From contig CAJJDN010000022.1 in the NCBI GenBank assembly GCA_905182985.1, positions 399,450 to 463,449 on the forward strand: DNA of 64,000 nt, in the 5' to 3' direction. The notes beneath the pieces are model-generated. The model saw only the letters and a program-made list of their open reading frames with translations. It did not search any database and was not told where the DNA came from. This stretch comes from Paramecium sonneborni. Lineage: Eukaryota; Ciliophora; Oligohymenophorea; Peniculida; Parameciidae. The first letter of the stretch is position 1. Each line of letters begins with the position of its first letter. Shown here piece by piece: positions 45,285 to 57,798 of this stretch. The position numbers were made by a program, and so were the translations under genes.

Positions 45285-47093
45285 TCATTTTTCACTTTTA
45301 ATCCATTACTCTAATTTTGCCAATCTTTCATGATCAACTTTTTGAGCCTAAAAATAAATAAGAGAAAATAATAAACTTTTTAAGATAATTACAAAATTTA
45401 TATTTCTCCAAAAGAATCTCCAATAGCAATTTTTGTACCATCTTTAGACCATTATGATTTATTGATTGAATTATTACCTGATTTATATCTTGTAATTGGA
45501 GCCTCTAAATCATATGATAAATCCCATAAATCAACATAACCTTCTCCATCAGTGGTTGAAAATAATGATGGATGTTAACCATTCCATTATACATCATAAA
45601 CATAATCTTCTGAACATTCAAAAGTAGCTAAACATTTATTATCTGATTATGTTCTAGTATTCCATAATTTACAAGTCCAATCAAAAGAACTACTTAAAAG
45701 TAAATTAGAAATAATAGGTGATGCTTATGGAGAAGAATTCAATGAAATTCCACTAACAGGAGCTAAATGTTCTTCAAAAGGAATGACTATATTTTCATTA
45801 GTATTTTAATGTAATTTAGATTTATAAATACATCCATCTTCAGCACCAACATAAAAATTATTAGCATCTCCTTATGGAAAAACCATACAAGTTGAGTTAA
45901 CTTCAACTTAAGGATTAGTTGTTTATTATTTATTTTTTGTTTTTAAATCAATAATTTTTTATGGTTAATTTAATTATGCTAAATTCCATATACATATTCT
46001 TCCATCATTTGATGAAGATATTAAATTATTTGCATTCTATGATCCTACAATACTTAATCCATAAATAGGATAACTATGTCCACCACTATTTAATGTTGAT
46101 CTCTTCTCTGGTGTATGTTTTGCTCTTAAATCCCATACAACTACTTAACCATTATATAATCCTCCAAGTACTACATTTGGACTAAAAGGATGAAAACAAG
46201 CAGATGTTATTGGACTATTTGCAAAACAATAGAACTCAGGTCTAGATTTCAATTATAATGACCATAAAAGAACTACTCCTACTTAATCTGTTATCGATCC
46301 TTCTTCATTTTATGAATAAGCAGCTAAAAATGTATTTGGCAATGTAGGTGACCATTATATTGATGTTACTACTCTATTTTCTGTATAGACTTTATCACTA
46401 AATGACAATAATTTTGTTAAATTATCCTTTCCTATTTCTTAAGCCACTTATTAAGTATTCATTAAATCTTCAAGAACATCTACTTCTCCTCCATGAATGG
46501 CTTTCTCTATTGTTTTTGAACTTCTTGAAAAAAATCTCTAAAAAGATTAGGATTAAACTATAGAATTGATTTCTTCCATGGATATATTCTTTTCTACTTT
46601 TTCTACTACCTTTTCAGCACTTTATAAAACTTCTTTTTTCTTTCTAGAATCTCTTCTGACATTCTCCATTATTGGAATCACTTAGTCATCATTTTCCTGC
46701 TTTTATTATGGCATCTCAAATTCACATTATACACCAAATTCTATTGTTATTACTTCTGCCTATGGAGGAGCAGGATTGTTTGAATACATTTCTATTGTCT
46801 AAAAACCCAATTTTTTTCGCTTTGTTTATAAATATAAACTTATAAAGTCTGATTATTATGGAGGGGCTATTACACCTTAATTTTAAGTAGGTTAAACTTA
46901 TTGAGAAGATTACTTACTTTCTCCATTCTCTTCTGCTTAAGTCACTTATTAAGGTTATTTTACAGATGCAATCTAAAGCTATTATTTCATTTACTCTTCT
47001 TTGAGACTTAAATCATTTCAGAAATTATTACCGTGCAATTTTTTCCTTTTTTTCTTACAATAATTTTTATTTATCTTGGTAATTGCTGCTCAT
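45285..47093 (-). CDS. Cytoplasmic dynein intermediate chain
   Basis: Start [20 protein letters not shown], the charged N-terminal coiled coil that binds dynactin p150. A Gln-rich linker follows, then [20 protein letters not shown], corresponding to the family's LGxxKxxxVxxxDF block. WD40 propeller: [152 protein letters not shown]. Introns of 25 nt (after KIAR) and 29 nt leave exactly 585 codons. Cytoplasmic rather than axonemal type by overall resemblance to DYNC1I. It lies 70 bp upstream of katanin p80, same strand. Confidence 0.9.
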
Positions 47094-47161
47094 TTAATCT
47101 AATTATTTGAATTTATATTTTATTTAATTTTCGCAATAGATGTATATTTAAATAAATCAAC

Positions 47162-49909
47162 TCAAATTTATTATTATTACTTAGAGTTATCAATAATTTA
47201 AAGTAGCTGTTTTATTTAAATATCATTAAGCATATACAATTTACAATATTTCTAAGTTAATGCTTTCACATTCTATTTTTATGGATTAAAACTTAACATA
47301 TTTTCAATTAATGATCCTAAAAATCCAAATGTTGTATTTTTTTCCCTTTTTATCTATTATTTATTAATACCTATCAATTGAATCATTAAGATTCTCATAA
47401 ATTTTCATCTGTTATTGTTTTTTCATTTCCTCGTATAAACATTCGAAGAATATAGCATCCCATAAATCAAATTTTTCAAATATTGTATGATTTTGAATCC
47501 CATCAAATAAATATATTTTCTCAGTCTTATCTATCCTATAAAATGTGAAAGTCATCAACATAAGTTTCCTCACTGTAAAAGCATCAAATTCTTCTAAACA
47601 CTATCTTATAAAATCTAAACAATACCAGATCAAGTATTTAATTCAATAAATTTACTATATTATTATATGAAATCTAGCAAATTTCAAATTTCTTATCCAA
47701 TCTGAATTATTAAAATTCAAATACCCAAATTTATCTCCCAATCAAGTTATGATTTAATAGATTTATTAGTGATTATAAATTCACTTATTAAGATGTCCAT
47801 AATTCTTGCATCTGATTATGAATTTTATCTTAACTTAATGAAATATTATTTATAAAATCCTAGTTTTATTGTTAAATCATTAAGTTAATTGATAATTGGT
47901 CATATTTCAGAATGTCCATATTTAGATTTATCTTTTCTCTATTGCATTAAATATTTTGACATTTTGTATTAATAAAATGAGTTATACGATCGACCCAATT
48001 ATCTTCTACTTTTTAGATTGAACATTATACAAAACCTTTCTATTCTTATAATTTGATTTCTAAGGATTTTAAATACTATTCTTTATATCGGTAAAGACTG
48101 AATTCAGCTGTAATTTCTTACAAATTCTATTTTAATTATTTACAGTTTACTTCAAAAACTCTTTCATTTAAGAAAAATTAATTAATTGCCTTTTTCATCA
48201 TCTCAATTCTTTCTTGATCTTATATTTAAAATTCTTCTATTATCTTTGAAATTCTTAATTCATATCCTTGTAGATATTAATCATATGATGCTTATTAATA
48301 ATTTAGTTTTTCTCTTTGTTCTTTAAGATTTCTAAACAATTTATCTGATTTCAATGTATTCTCATTTTTCTTCTATGGTGGCAATTGACTTAGATACTCT
48401 TGTGAAAACTTTTATATTTAATGCTGAAAATAGTCATTATTTTTTTAGTTTAATTAGCTCATAAGCTAATTATTCTATATAATTTTTATACCTTTTCATA
48501 TTCTATTCTTTCTTGTTTAAGTTATCCAGAAAGTTTTCGACCATCAGAAATCAAACTTCTAACCTTATTTGTTTAATCTTTTACTAATAAGTTCAATTAA
48601 CTAATGATTTATTCTTTAATAAATTATGCATATGCTCTTGACTCTTTAATCTTTTGTCTTATTTCACTACAATATAAATTTATTATTTTTTCTAAGTTGA
48701 TCGCACACTCATTTGAATTATTATTCATTGTCAATTCTGATATTCCATCTTCCAAATTCTTAGAATATTNTAAATTCACTTATTAAGATGTCCATAATTC
48801 TTGCATCTGATTATGAATTTTATCTTAACTTAATGAAATATTATTTATAAAATCCTAGTTTTATTGTTAAATCATTAAGTTAATTGATAATTGGTCATAT
48901 TTCAGAATGTCCATATTTAGATTTATCTTTTCTCTATTGCATTAAATATTTTGACATTTTGTATTAATAAAATGAGTTATACGATCGACCCAATTATCTT
49001 CTACTTTTTAGATTGAACATTATACAAAACCTTTCTATTCTTATAATTTGATTTCTAAGGATTTTAAATACTATTCTTTATATCGGTAAAGACTGAATTC
49101 AGCTGTAATTTCTTACAAATTCTATTTTAATTATTTACAGTTTACTTCAAAAACTCTTTCATTTAAGAAAAATTAATTAATTGCCTTTTTCATCATCTCA
49201 ATTCTTTCTTGATCTTATATTTAAAATTCTTCTATTATCTTTGAAATTCTTAATTCATATCCTTGTAGATATTAATCATATGATGCTTATTAATAATTTA
49301 GTTTTTCTCTTTGTTCTTTAAGATTTCTAAACAATTTATCTGATTTCAATGTATTCTCATTTTTCTTCTATGGTGGCAATTGACTTAGATACTCTTGTGA
49401 AAACTTTTATATTTAATGCTGAAAATAGTCATTATTTTTTTAGTTTAATTAGCTCATAAGCTAATTATTCTATATAATTTTTATACCTTTTCATATTCTA
49501 TTCTTTCTTGTTTAAGTTATCCAGAAAGTTTTCGACCATCAGAAATCAAACTTCTAACCTTATTTGTTTAATCTTTTACTAATAAGTTCAATTAACTAAT
49601 GATTTATTCTTTAATAAATTATGCATATGCTCTTGACTCTTTAATCTTTTGTCTTATTTCACTACAATATAAATTTATTATTTTTTCTAAGTTGATCGCA
49701 CACTCATTTGAATTATTATTCATTGTCAATTCTGATATTCCATCTTCCAAATTCTTAGAATATTCATATTCAGCAATCACACGATTTTACAATGAATCAA
49801 TCATTTTTGTAATATCATTTCTACCTTTTGTTGATTCTCTTACTACATTTTCAAAATATTCTTATTCTTATCCTCCCATATATTTTTATATAGTTAAAGT
49901 CAAACTCAT
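47162..49909 (-). CDS. F-BAR-like coiled-coil protein, gene split by assembly duplication
   Basis: Start MSLTLTIQKYMGGQEQEYFE, then NVVRESTKGRNDITKMIDSL, VIAEYEYSKNLEDGISEL and EIRQKIKESRAYAQFIKEQI, the pattern of an F-BAR/FCH helical domain. A helical tail has DQERIEMMKKAINQFFLNER and a C-terminal part with LMLMTFTFYRIDKTEKIYLF, TTFGFLGSLIENMLSFNP and a QQQQI end. As assembled, a 994-bp block occurs twice (47776-48769 and 48771-49764) around an N at 48770. Removing one copy and the N, and three introns of 26, 25 and 25 nt, gives exactly 559 codons, so the true gene is single and intact. F-BAR assignment is tentative. Confidence 0.6.
47776..48769. repeat. Left copy of an exact 994-bp direct repeat (assembly overlap)
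   Basis: Identical by eye to 48771-49764 (offset 995), with one N between. It lies wholly inside the F-BAR-like gene, whose frame is restored only if one copy is removed. Confidence 0.88.
48770..48770. other. Single-N scaffold gap between identical contig ends
   Basis: One N joins two contigs that overlap by 994 bp; the same type of error as at 7275. Confidence 0.9.
48771..49764. repeat. Right copy of the 994-bp direct repeat
   Basis: Second copy of 47776-48769; it continues into the unique 5' end of the F-BAR-like gene. Confidence 0.88.
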
Positions 49910-50107
49910 ATAAAAATTATAGCATTTCAATTTTCATTATAAATATCTATTAATACTTACAATTTCAAACTGCTATTATCAAAGTCTGATTTATATTGAG
50001 ATTTTACGATTAGATTTTTGAAAAGGAATTCTTTCAAATAAGTTAGATCAAGTTAATAATTTAAAACTCCTCTAACTAACAAAGTATATAATTATTAAAC
50101 ACAATAA

Positions 50108-52232
50108 ATGAAACCATAGGCAATTTCTAAAATTAAGAAAGCTATTAAATAATTCGATCTCTTTGGAGTAGAATTGAACTTGAATATTCGTTAATAAGAT
50201 AAATATCGAAGTGCCTGTGGTGGTATTGCATCATTAATTATGATTTTCTTATTAAGCTATATATTCACTAATCGATTCATCAATATTATTAATAAAGAAG
50301 ATTATACAGTAATTTATGTTTTTCATTTATAGATCAAAGTTCAATCTTTGAAGAGTGCCAATCCAATATATAATATTATGAATAGCTAAAATTTTATGCT
50401 AGCAATAAAATTAAGTGATCCAATATAAAAGTTTTATCAAAATGCAACTAAAACTTCTTACAAAATTTCAATCTAATAATATATTTAAAAAAGCAATTAA
50501 AATGGAACTAAAACTAAAGAACTATTAAAAATTTATAAATTAGAAGAATGTACAATTAATCATTTTGATTCAGTCAATTTTATTGATTATTCATACATTT
50601 TTAACCAGTTAAATTCATATTTATGTTTACCTTTAAACTATGAACTTTATCTTTAGGGCAGTTATAATTCTGAAATTTTTTTTTATCCTAAATTAATGGT
50701 TGAAATTTGTAAGGAAGAATCAGAATTCTGTTATTCTTAAGAAGAAATTTAAGCTTTTAAACATAATCAATTATCTACAATTACACTTTCTACTTTAATT
50801 AAATCAAGTTTATTTTTATTTAATGAAACATAAAATTCATTATATCATTATATTGACTCTGACTTTTATTTAGAAACGGATTTATCACATTATTCTACTG
50901 CAGATTTATTCTTTTAATTCAATAAAATAAATATAGATGATAGATTATTGAGTATGATGGCTACCTCTACAGAAGAATTAGATTATTGGTCATTTTCATT
51001 GCCAAATTATCGTTAATTTTAAGTAATCTTAAAAAATTAAATAATAGAGATAAGTAACAACAGTTGATGTGTTATTTGAAATTAATCTTAGAATTAGCCC
51101 TGAATAATAAGTTACAACTAAAACAGTTTAAAGATTTGATTAATATTTATCATATTTAGGAGGTATGTTAAAGTTTTTTTCAGCATTATTTGGATTTGTA
51201 GCTATTTAATATAATCTTTTGGCCATGAGAATTTCTTTGGCTAATGTTTTATATGAATTTAATCTTCCTACATAGGATTAAGGAAGAGTCAAATTTTCTT
51301 ATGATAAGTTATTAAATTTCATTTAATTAAAAATAAATAGAGTTGATGACTTAATTGGAAAACTTAAAAGTTATGCTCATTAGGTTGTAAAATTAAGCAA
51401 TATAACAAGAGCATGGACATCGTTTTCATCTAGTGCTCGATTCTAAAAATAAGAATAACGTGAAGTAGGAGAACATCAATATTCTAAATAAGAAATTAAT
51501 GAGTATACTGAAAAATTAAAGGAAATGAAAGAAAGTTTTCTATATAGTCTAATATAAAAGATTTTAGATACTAAAAAATAGTTAAAGTTAGGAATTAATT
51601 TTTTTACTCTTGCTTTTTATTGTTGTTCATGTTTTTAGAAGGTTTAGGTTACAAGAAAATTGTTAAAATAATGTGATTTAATGATTAAAAGAGATTTAGA
51701 TATTGTAACAATATTAAGCAAAATCTAATAGATAGAAAAATTAAAGGCAATTTTATTGGATTAAAATTAAATTTCTGTGTTTGATTATATTCCAAAACCT
51801 GTTATATTTGTTGATTAACATTATTAAATAACAACAGATGAAAAATTATAATAAAATTAACTAATTTAAAAAATAAATTAATAAAAGAGAGCAAGAATAT
51901 TTAAAAGGAGAATAAAATATAATTCTTAAAAAAAATTTGCAAAAATTTACTTTTCTTATTTAAAATTGAAAGATTAAAAAAATGATATTAATAATAGAAT
52001 AATTTCTTTACTTGGTCCTACAATGGAGATGATTTTTGAAAAATATCATGAAATATAAGAGATAGCGAAATAAAGAGAAGATTTAAATTAAACAATATAA
52101 ATAGTTCCTATATAATCAGAACATTTTGAATTACAGACTTGTAATAATTAAAAATCAGAGACTAAAATAAATTTTAAAATAAAATAAATTAATATAAATG
52201 ATGATGGTAATATAGATTTTTAAGGAGAATGA
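50108..52232 (+). CDS. Two-pass membrane protein family, member B
   Basis: Start MKPQAISKIKKAIKQFDLFG. TM1 follows CGG (GGIASLIMIFLLSYIFTN). A 24-nt intron comes straight after KEDYT, at the same place as in members A and C. The ectodomain has LEECTINHFDSVNF, SYLCLPLNYELYLQGSY and VEICKEESEFC. TM2 follows LGGM (GGMLKFFSALFGFVAIQYNL). The tail has FSYDKLLNFIQ, KQLKLGINFFTLAFYCCSCF, IKRDLDIVTILSKIQQIEKL and FDYIPKPVI. Introns of 24 and 25 nt leave exactly 692 codons. Closest to member A by block similarity (DYIPKP/NYTPKP, CC pair after the LGINFF block). Function unknown. Confidence 0.8.
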
Positions 52233-52294
52233 AAACTTTCACATTATTTAAATTTAGATATGAATTATTATACTAAATATTTTTTTCTAATTTA

Positions 52295-53763
52295 TCAAAT
52301 CGATTTTAGAAATTCTTTTAATTTATGTAATTTAAGAACTGCTTAATCCATATAATTTTTAAATTCGATCCATGTTAACTATATTAATTAATAATAAATA
52401 CAGTTCTGTCATTAGATTATTTGTCATCTTCAGAATTTAAGTCATCAACTACTTCTTGTGCAAGTTGAGCAACCATTTCTTCAAAATTATCACTTTATCC
52501 TTTTAACTATGAAATTAATAAAAATATTCAAACTTTAAATTTAGTTTGCATATCTTTCATATTATCTGTCAATAATTATTTAATTTCTAAGATACTTAAT
52601 GCTCCACTATTATCTTTATCATATTTATTAAAGAGTTATTTAAGATTTCCTCTAAATTAGAATTTTCCTTTATCTTCAACACATAAGTATTGAATCCATT
52701 CTTCTCTTGAAACATATCCTGAATTATCTTTATCTAAAATTTTCATTTCTTCTTTAATTCTAAATAAGTCTGGTTTATCTCCTTCATAAGCATATAATAG
52801 GAACTTCAATTCTTAGATTGAGGTTTAATTATCAGAATTAATATCAGATGCATCAAAAGCACTCCATGCTGCCATAATATCTTCATAAGCTTCCTTTAAA
52901 ATTCCATTAGGATATTATTAATTCTATTCATCATGTTATTAATGTATTTTAGTTGATTAAATTAATATTTCAATTAATAACTCTATTGTCTCTTTCTTTT
53001 ATTCTTTAAGTTCAGTTAGAAATAATGTTTTTATGGAATCAGCATCACAATATTATTAATTTACTCCTCCTGAGGCCGATTCATAAAGCTTTTAAAAGAA
53101 TATACGTCTTTCTTTAGCTCTTCTATCAGCATTTTCAAATGTTTATATTAATGCATATTATAACATAAAATCTTATAGTTCCCATGAATTTAATAACCAA
53201 ATACTAAATTCATGAAATGATATTGATGAACTTCTATCTGAATCTAATTATACAAACATTTTTTCTGCAAAATATTCTAAATCTTTTAGTTCTGGAGTTT
53301 ACAGTTTTGCAATTTTACATAATGCTCTAATACTTGTTTATAAAGTCATAATGAGTTCTTTTTTTTCAATTTCACCAGATTGATCAAAATCAAACATTTT
53401 ATATATGAATTACAATTTAGTGTTGAATTCTTCTCCACAAAAGACAATCTATTAAATAAATTCATATTATTACAATAACAGCTAAACTTTCATAAATATC
53501 CACTTATCCAGCAGCTGAATTATTGTTTTCCAACAATATAAAAACTTATTCAGTCCATTCCTCTAGAATTCCACCAAATACATCTAAATATTCATCTAAT
53601 ATTAAAGTGCTTTTGGTTGGATATGAATCATTTATCATTTCTATACACTAAAAATTCTATATATTTTTACATCATTTATATGTTAAAGTTTTCTTGTTTT
53701 AAGAAAATTAATCAAAGTCTCTTCTAATGGACCTTTTGGCACAGTTCTAAAATAATTACCCAT
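52295..53763 (-). CDS. Multi-EF-hand calcium-binding protein, 456 residues
   Basis: Start MGNYFRTVPKGPLEETLINF; Gly2 might be myristoylated but the Ser/Thr6 rule is not met. EF-hand loops: DFDQSGEIEKKE, DSDRSSSISFHE, a degenerate DINSDNQTSIQE, DKDNSGYVSREE and DKDNSGALSILE. The C-terminus has FEEMVAQLAQEVVDDLNSED and a basic end. Introns of 23, 25, 27 and 23 nt leave exactly 457 codons; stop TGA 52295-52297. No kinase or membrane part is present. It sits between members B and C of the two-pass membrane family. Confidence 0.85.
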
Positions 53764-53947
53764 TATTAATTATATTTTATATTAAAATATTAAATTAAAT
53801 AGTTTTATCTATTATCTATTACCTATAACTATAAGATATAATTAAGTTCTCACTTAAAATGAAGTTAATCAAAATAATAACTATTATTTTTTATATAAAT
53901 AATATGAATTAGTCTTTCTCAATTATACTAATTAATAATTATTTAAA

Positions 53948-56050
53948 ATGTATTAAAAAGTTGTAAATTTAATGCAAACTGCTGACATGTTTGGAGCTGA
54001 TATAACATTGAATATTTAAAATAGAGGAAAATTTACTTCTTTTTTTGGAGGTTTAATGAGTTTGATTGTATGGATAGCAATGCTTTATGTGATTATTTCA
54101 GAAGCAATAAGTTTAATCAATAGAGAAGATTAATAAGTAAAAATTTATTTAAGAATAAGGCTATCACTAGAACAATTAATGATATCAGTCCAAATGCTAG
54201 AGTTCTCAATATTTCCAATTTTATGATAGGAGTTAAATTAGAAGATCCTTTATAAGCAATATTTAATACCACAAATTAGACCATGTTTAACATTACTATA
54301 TATTAGAATCATATTATTACATTTTCTAATAAAACAAGAATTAAAAAAGTTAATACTAGTATAACTCTTGAACAATGTACTAGTAAACATTTTTCATCAT
54401 TAAATTTGATATCTGAATCAGATGAAATAGATAGCTATACTTCATATTTTTGCTTACCTCTTAATTATTCATTTATTTTGGAAGGTACTTACAATTCATA
54501 GAGTTTTTAATATACTTCAATCAAAGTTTCTGCTTGCAAAGATTCATCATTATGTTTTACTAAAGATTAATTAAGTTTATTACCTGAACGACAGGCATTT
54601 AAATTATCTACCTTAATGTATACAACAATAATAAATCCTTTTTCTAATGAAGAAATTGTTACTTAATAACTTTTTTAGGATTTTTATCAATAAACAAAAA
54701 AACTCTAAGAACAGGTTTCAGATATATTTTTGGAGCCAAATACTCTTTAAATAGATAATTCAGTTTTACCTTTTGAAGAGGATACTTTCTTTGGAGAGTA
54801 TTGGTCATTCCGTTTAGGAAATATAAGAAGTTATACTGTAAAATTAATATAACATTAATTAGAATGATTATGCTGAACCAACTAGTTATTATTCAATTAA
54901 TCTTAGAATCTCTTCAGAATATTATTCATCATTTATATCATACAAAAAATTTGGTGATTTCATTTCTTTTATAGGAGGCACCTTAAAAGTGATTTCTAGT
55001 TTAATTGGTATTATTGTTATTAAATATAATACGATTGGATTTAAATTAATGTTAGCTAATACTCTTTATTAGTGTAAAATAGATGATTCTTCTAAATCTA
55101 AAAAAAGAGCAGAGTCAAATGATATTTTTAAATTTCTTTAAAAAGAGAAAGAATAAGCAGCAGTTTTGTAACAAAAATTTAGAGGATCAACAAAGAAATT
55201 GCTTTAATTTAATAAAGTTACAGGCATTTTTAAATCTTAAAGATTTACTTAAGTATATAAATCAGATACAGATCTCCTAAAAGATGCTTAGTAATAATCC
55301 AATCTAAAAGAAATAGATTCAGTAAAATTAGAACCAACGAGCCATGAACATGGATCTATAGATCATCTCAAAGATGCCTTTATTTAAAATATGTTAGAAC
55401 ATTTGCTTATGGCCAATGAAAAAATTAAATTAGGATTAAATTTTATTATTTATTATCTTTCCTGTTTCAGGCATTTTGAAAGATATAAAAGAATTTATAT
55501 AGTCCTTCAAAAATCAACAATTCATGTTAATAATGATCTAGATATTGTTCTAATATTGCAGAAGCTCTAAGAAATTAATAAAATAAAACATTTATTACTT
55601 GACTAAAACCAATTACAACTTTTTAATTACATACCATAGCCAATAATAACTTGGCATGGACTACAAGTAAAAGACCCATAATTATTAAAGGATTCTATTG
55701 CAAAACTTAATGTAATTGGTAAAGTATCCAGATATGATAATCGAAGCAAATTGTTAAAATTATTTAAAGCATACTAAGAAGTTAAAATGGATGAAAATTA
55801 AAAAGAAATTAATTCAAGACTTATAGAATAATTGGGACCAATTGTTTAAAAAGTTTTCCAATAATCTGATTAAATAGCTGAAGATTATAATAAGATGAAA
55901 TCTGAGGAAGATAATCATATTAAAATCAATAAACCAGCTCCATTAAATACTATGAATGTTTCTTCGCATAATTTAGTCAAGAATTTTGCAAAAAACTATT
56001 TGTAGTCAAAATCAGATGCAATCGAAATTGAAGATATTGTTTTTGAATGA
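53948..56050 (+). CDS. Two-pass membrane protein family, member C
   Basis: Start MYQKVVNLMQTADMFGADIT. TM1 follows FGG (GGLMSLIVWIAMLYVIISEA); a 23-nt intron follows NREDQQ, the conserved site. The ectodomain has LEQCTSKHFSSLNL, SYFCLPLNYSFILEGTYN and VSACKDSSLC. TM2 follows IGG (GGTLKVISSLIGIIVIKYN). The tail has EKIKLGLNFIIYYLSC, NNDLDIVLILQKLQEINKIK and FNYIPQPII. Introns of 23 and 25 nt leave exactly 685 codons. It is the most diverged of the three copies: the tail after TM2 is Lys/Ser-rich and lacks the YDKLL block. Function unknown. Confidence 0.8.
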
Positions 56051-56146
56051 TGAAAACATTTTTCTTATATAAATTATATAATTATCGAAAAGCATATATA
56101 TAATAAGTAGAACTTATTATTATTTGTAAATATAAAATTACAATTC

Positions 56147-56481
56147 TCAATTTTGCTCTTATTAGGCTGCTTATAACTAATAACTTATAAAATAAATTAT
56201 TAACTTCTTTTTTTAATTCTGCAACTTCTCTCTTTAATTTGATATTTTCATCTTTTAGTTTTTCATATTCTAATTTTAGTTTATCTACATCAATATCTAC
56301 TGGTGATCCTAAATACTTTTTAACATAACTAAGTAAAAAATTTAATTTACTCAATTGCATTGTTTGGTTTTTCAGGCTCTTCATATAATCCAACCAATAC
56401 TCTTGTAAGTTGATCAATGACTCCAGCCTTCTCTAAATATTTTCTAAATTCTTCTTTTTTTGAATCCGTTGTCTATATCAT
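56147..56481 (-). CDS. MYCBP: MYCBP (AMY-1)-like protein
   Basis: Start MIQTTDSKKEEFRKYLEKAG followed by VIDQLTRVLVGLYEEPEKPN and NAIDYVKKYLGSP, the conserved core of MYCBP (C-Myc binding protein). A short coiled coil follows (LEYEKLKDENIKLKREVAEL). Introns of 22 and 28 nt leave exactly 95 codons, close to the family's about 103. In other organisms the protein binds AKAPs and is found in sperm tails and cilia, which fits a ciliate; that role is inference here. Confidence 0.9.
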
Positions 56482-56692
56482 AGCATATTTTATTTTACCT
56501 AAAAACTCATAAATTATTTAATATATTTAATAATAATTGTTTTTTGATCAAAAATAACGATAAAAGTTGTAGTTGCTTAGTTTGTGTAATTGAGCTTCTA
56601 ATTATTTTATTTTTTGTTAATTTTTTGAAAGAACCTTACAAACCATTATAAAGTTTTTTATCATTTGATGTTATAAATAATATATTTATTTG

Positions 56693-57487
56693 ATGGATAA
56701 ATTCTAAAAAGAAATTTTACTAGTTAACAAAGACATATATAATTAACTATATGATACAAAATCATTAACTAAGTTAGAATAATTAAAAAAATTGGACCTT
56801 TAACCATCTCCAATTCATGTAGCAAAAGATTTATTAAGTGCTAGAGAAATTCCAAAAGATTATGTTAAATAACATAAATTAGAATTTAAGCTTAGATAAA
56901 CATAATTTTGGTAGCCATCAATTAAGGACATTGCATCATAATAATAAACTATTTAACAATAATAATAATAATTATAGCAATAAGATTAATAATAATTGGC
57001 TGATACTACAAATGCCATATCATTTATAGAATCTTCAAAGAATGAAGAATCTTAAATGTAATAATCTTCATAGTCAACAAGAAGAAAAATATTAGTTAAA
57101 TCAAGAATTTCAAAATAACCTAGTGATTCATCTATATGGAAGAAACCTCTTAAATAAATTAATAAAATAGTTTTATAATTAAAGCAAGATAGCAAAGCTG
57201 AATACTTAGCAATAATAAAATATGAAGATGCAAGTAATTAGCTTGAATAAAAATCTATGGATGTAAATAAGAAAATTTAATGGGATTGTTAAGTAAAATT
57301 TGAAATTACTGATGATTAAAATTTATACATCATTATTGTGTAATAATAACAAGGAAAAAATGGATAACAGAATGTATTATAATAATCGATAAATATATAA
57401 AATGTTGAAAAATAGTTTTAATAAGAAGTGTAATTAAAGTATTTAAAAAATACAATTAATGCTACTTTATTAGTTGATTTTAATTGA
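56693..57487 (+). CDS. Hypothetical Gln-rich protein, 264 residues
   Basis: An intronless frame, MDKFQKEILLVNKDIYNQLY to TGA 57485-57487. An N-terminal helical part has SLTKLEQLKKLDLQPSPIHV and ARIEPK-like AREIPKDYVKQHK. A poly-Gln stretch (QQQQQLQQQDQQQ) is encoded mostly by TAA. The C-terminal part may be a beta-rich domain (VKFEITDDQNLYIIIVQQQQ). No family recognised. Confidence 0.65.
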
Positions 57488-57798
57488 TATATTTGAGATT
57501 CAAAATCTGATCATTTTCAATTATTTACCACACTATTATAAATTTATTTTTGTTAATAACAATTTTAAAATTATATTGAAATGATATTCCTTTTTTCTTT
57601 TTAGGGTATGTCAAGTAAAACGTATATTTGAATTTTTTGATTTGGACAAGTATTTAAATAATATCAAAATTTGATTATATAAATTTTTAAAATTTCTTGT
57701 TGAATGTTAATAAAGTATTAGTATTTTTATTGAAATGTATTAAAAATAATGAATTATCGTTTAAATTAAATTTAATTGAAAAGTTATTATAACAAATA
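57488..57798. other. Intergenic, AT-rich
   Basis: About 310 bp between two co-directional genes; nothing recognisable. Confidence 0.45.

Noticed and set aside
48604..49913. Two near-identical + strand frames (MIYSLINYAYALDS...)
   Set aside because: They are antisense shadows of the two assembly copies of the F-BAR-like gene, not tandem genes.
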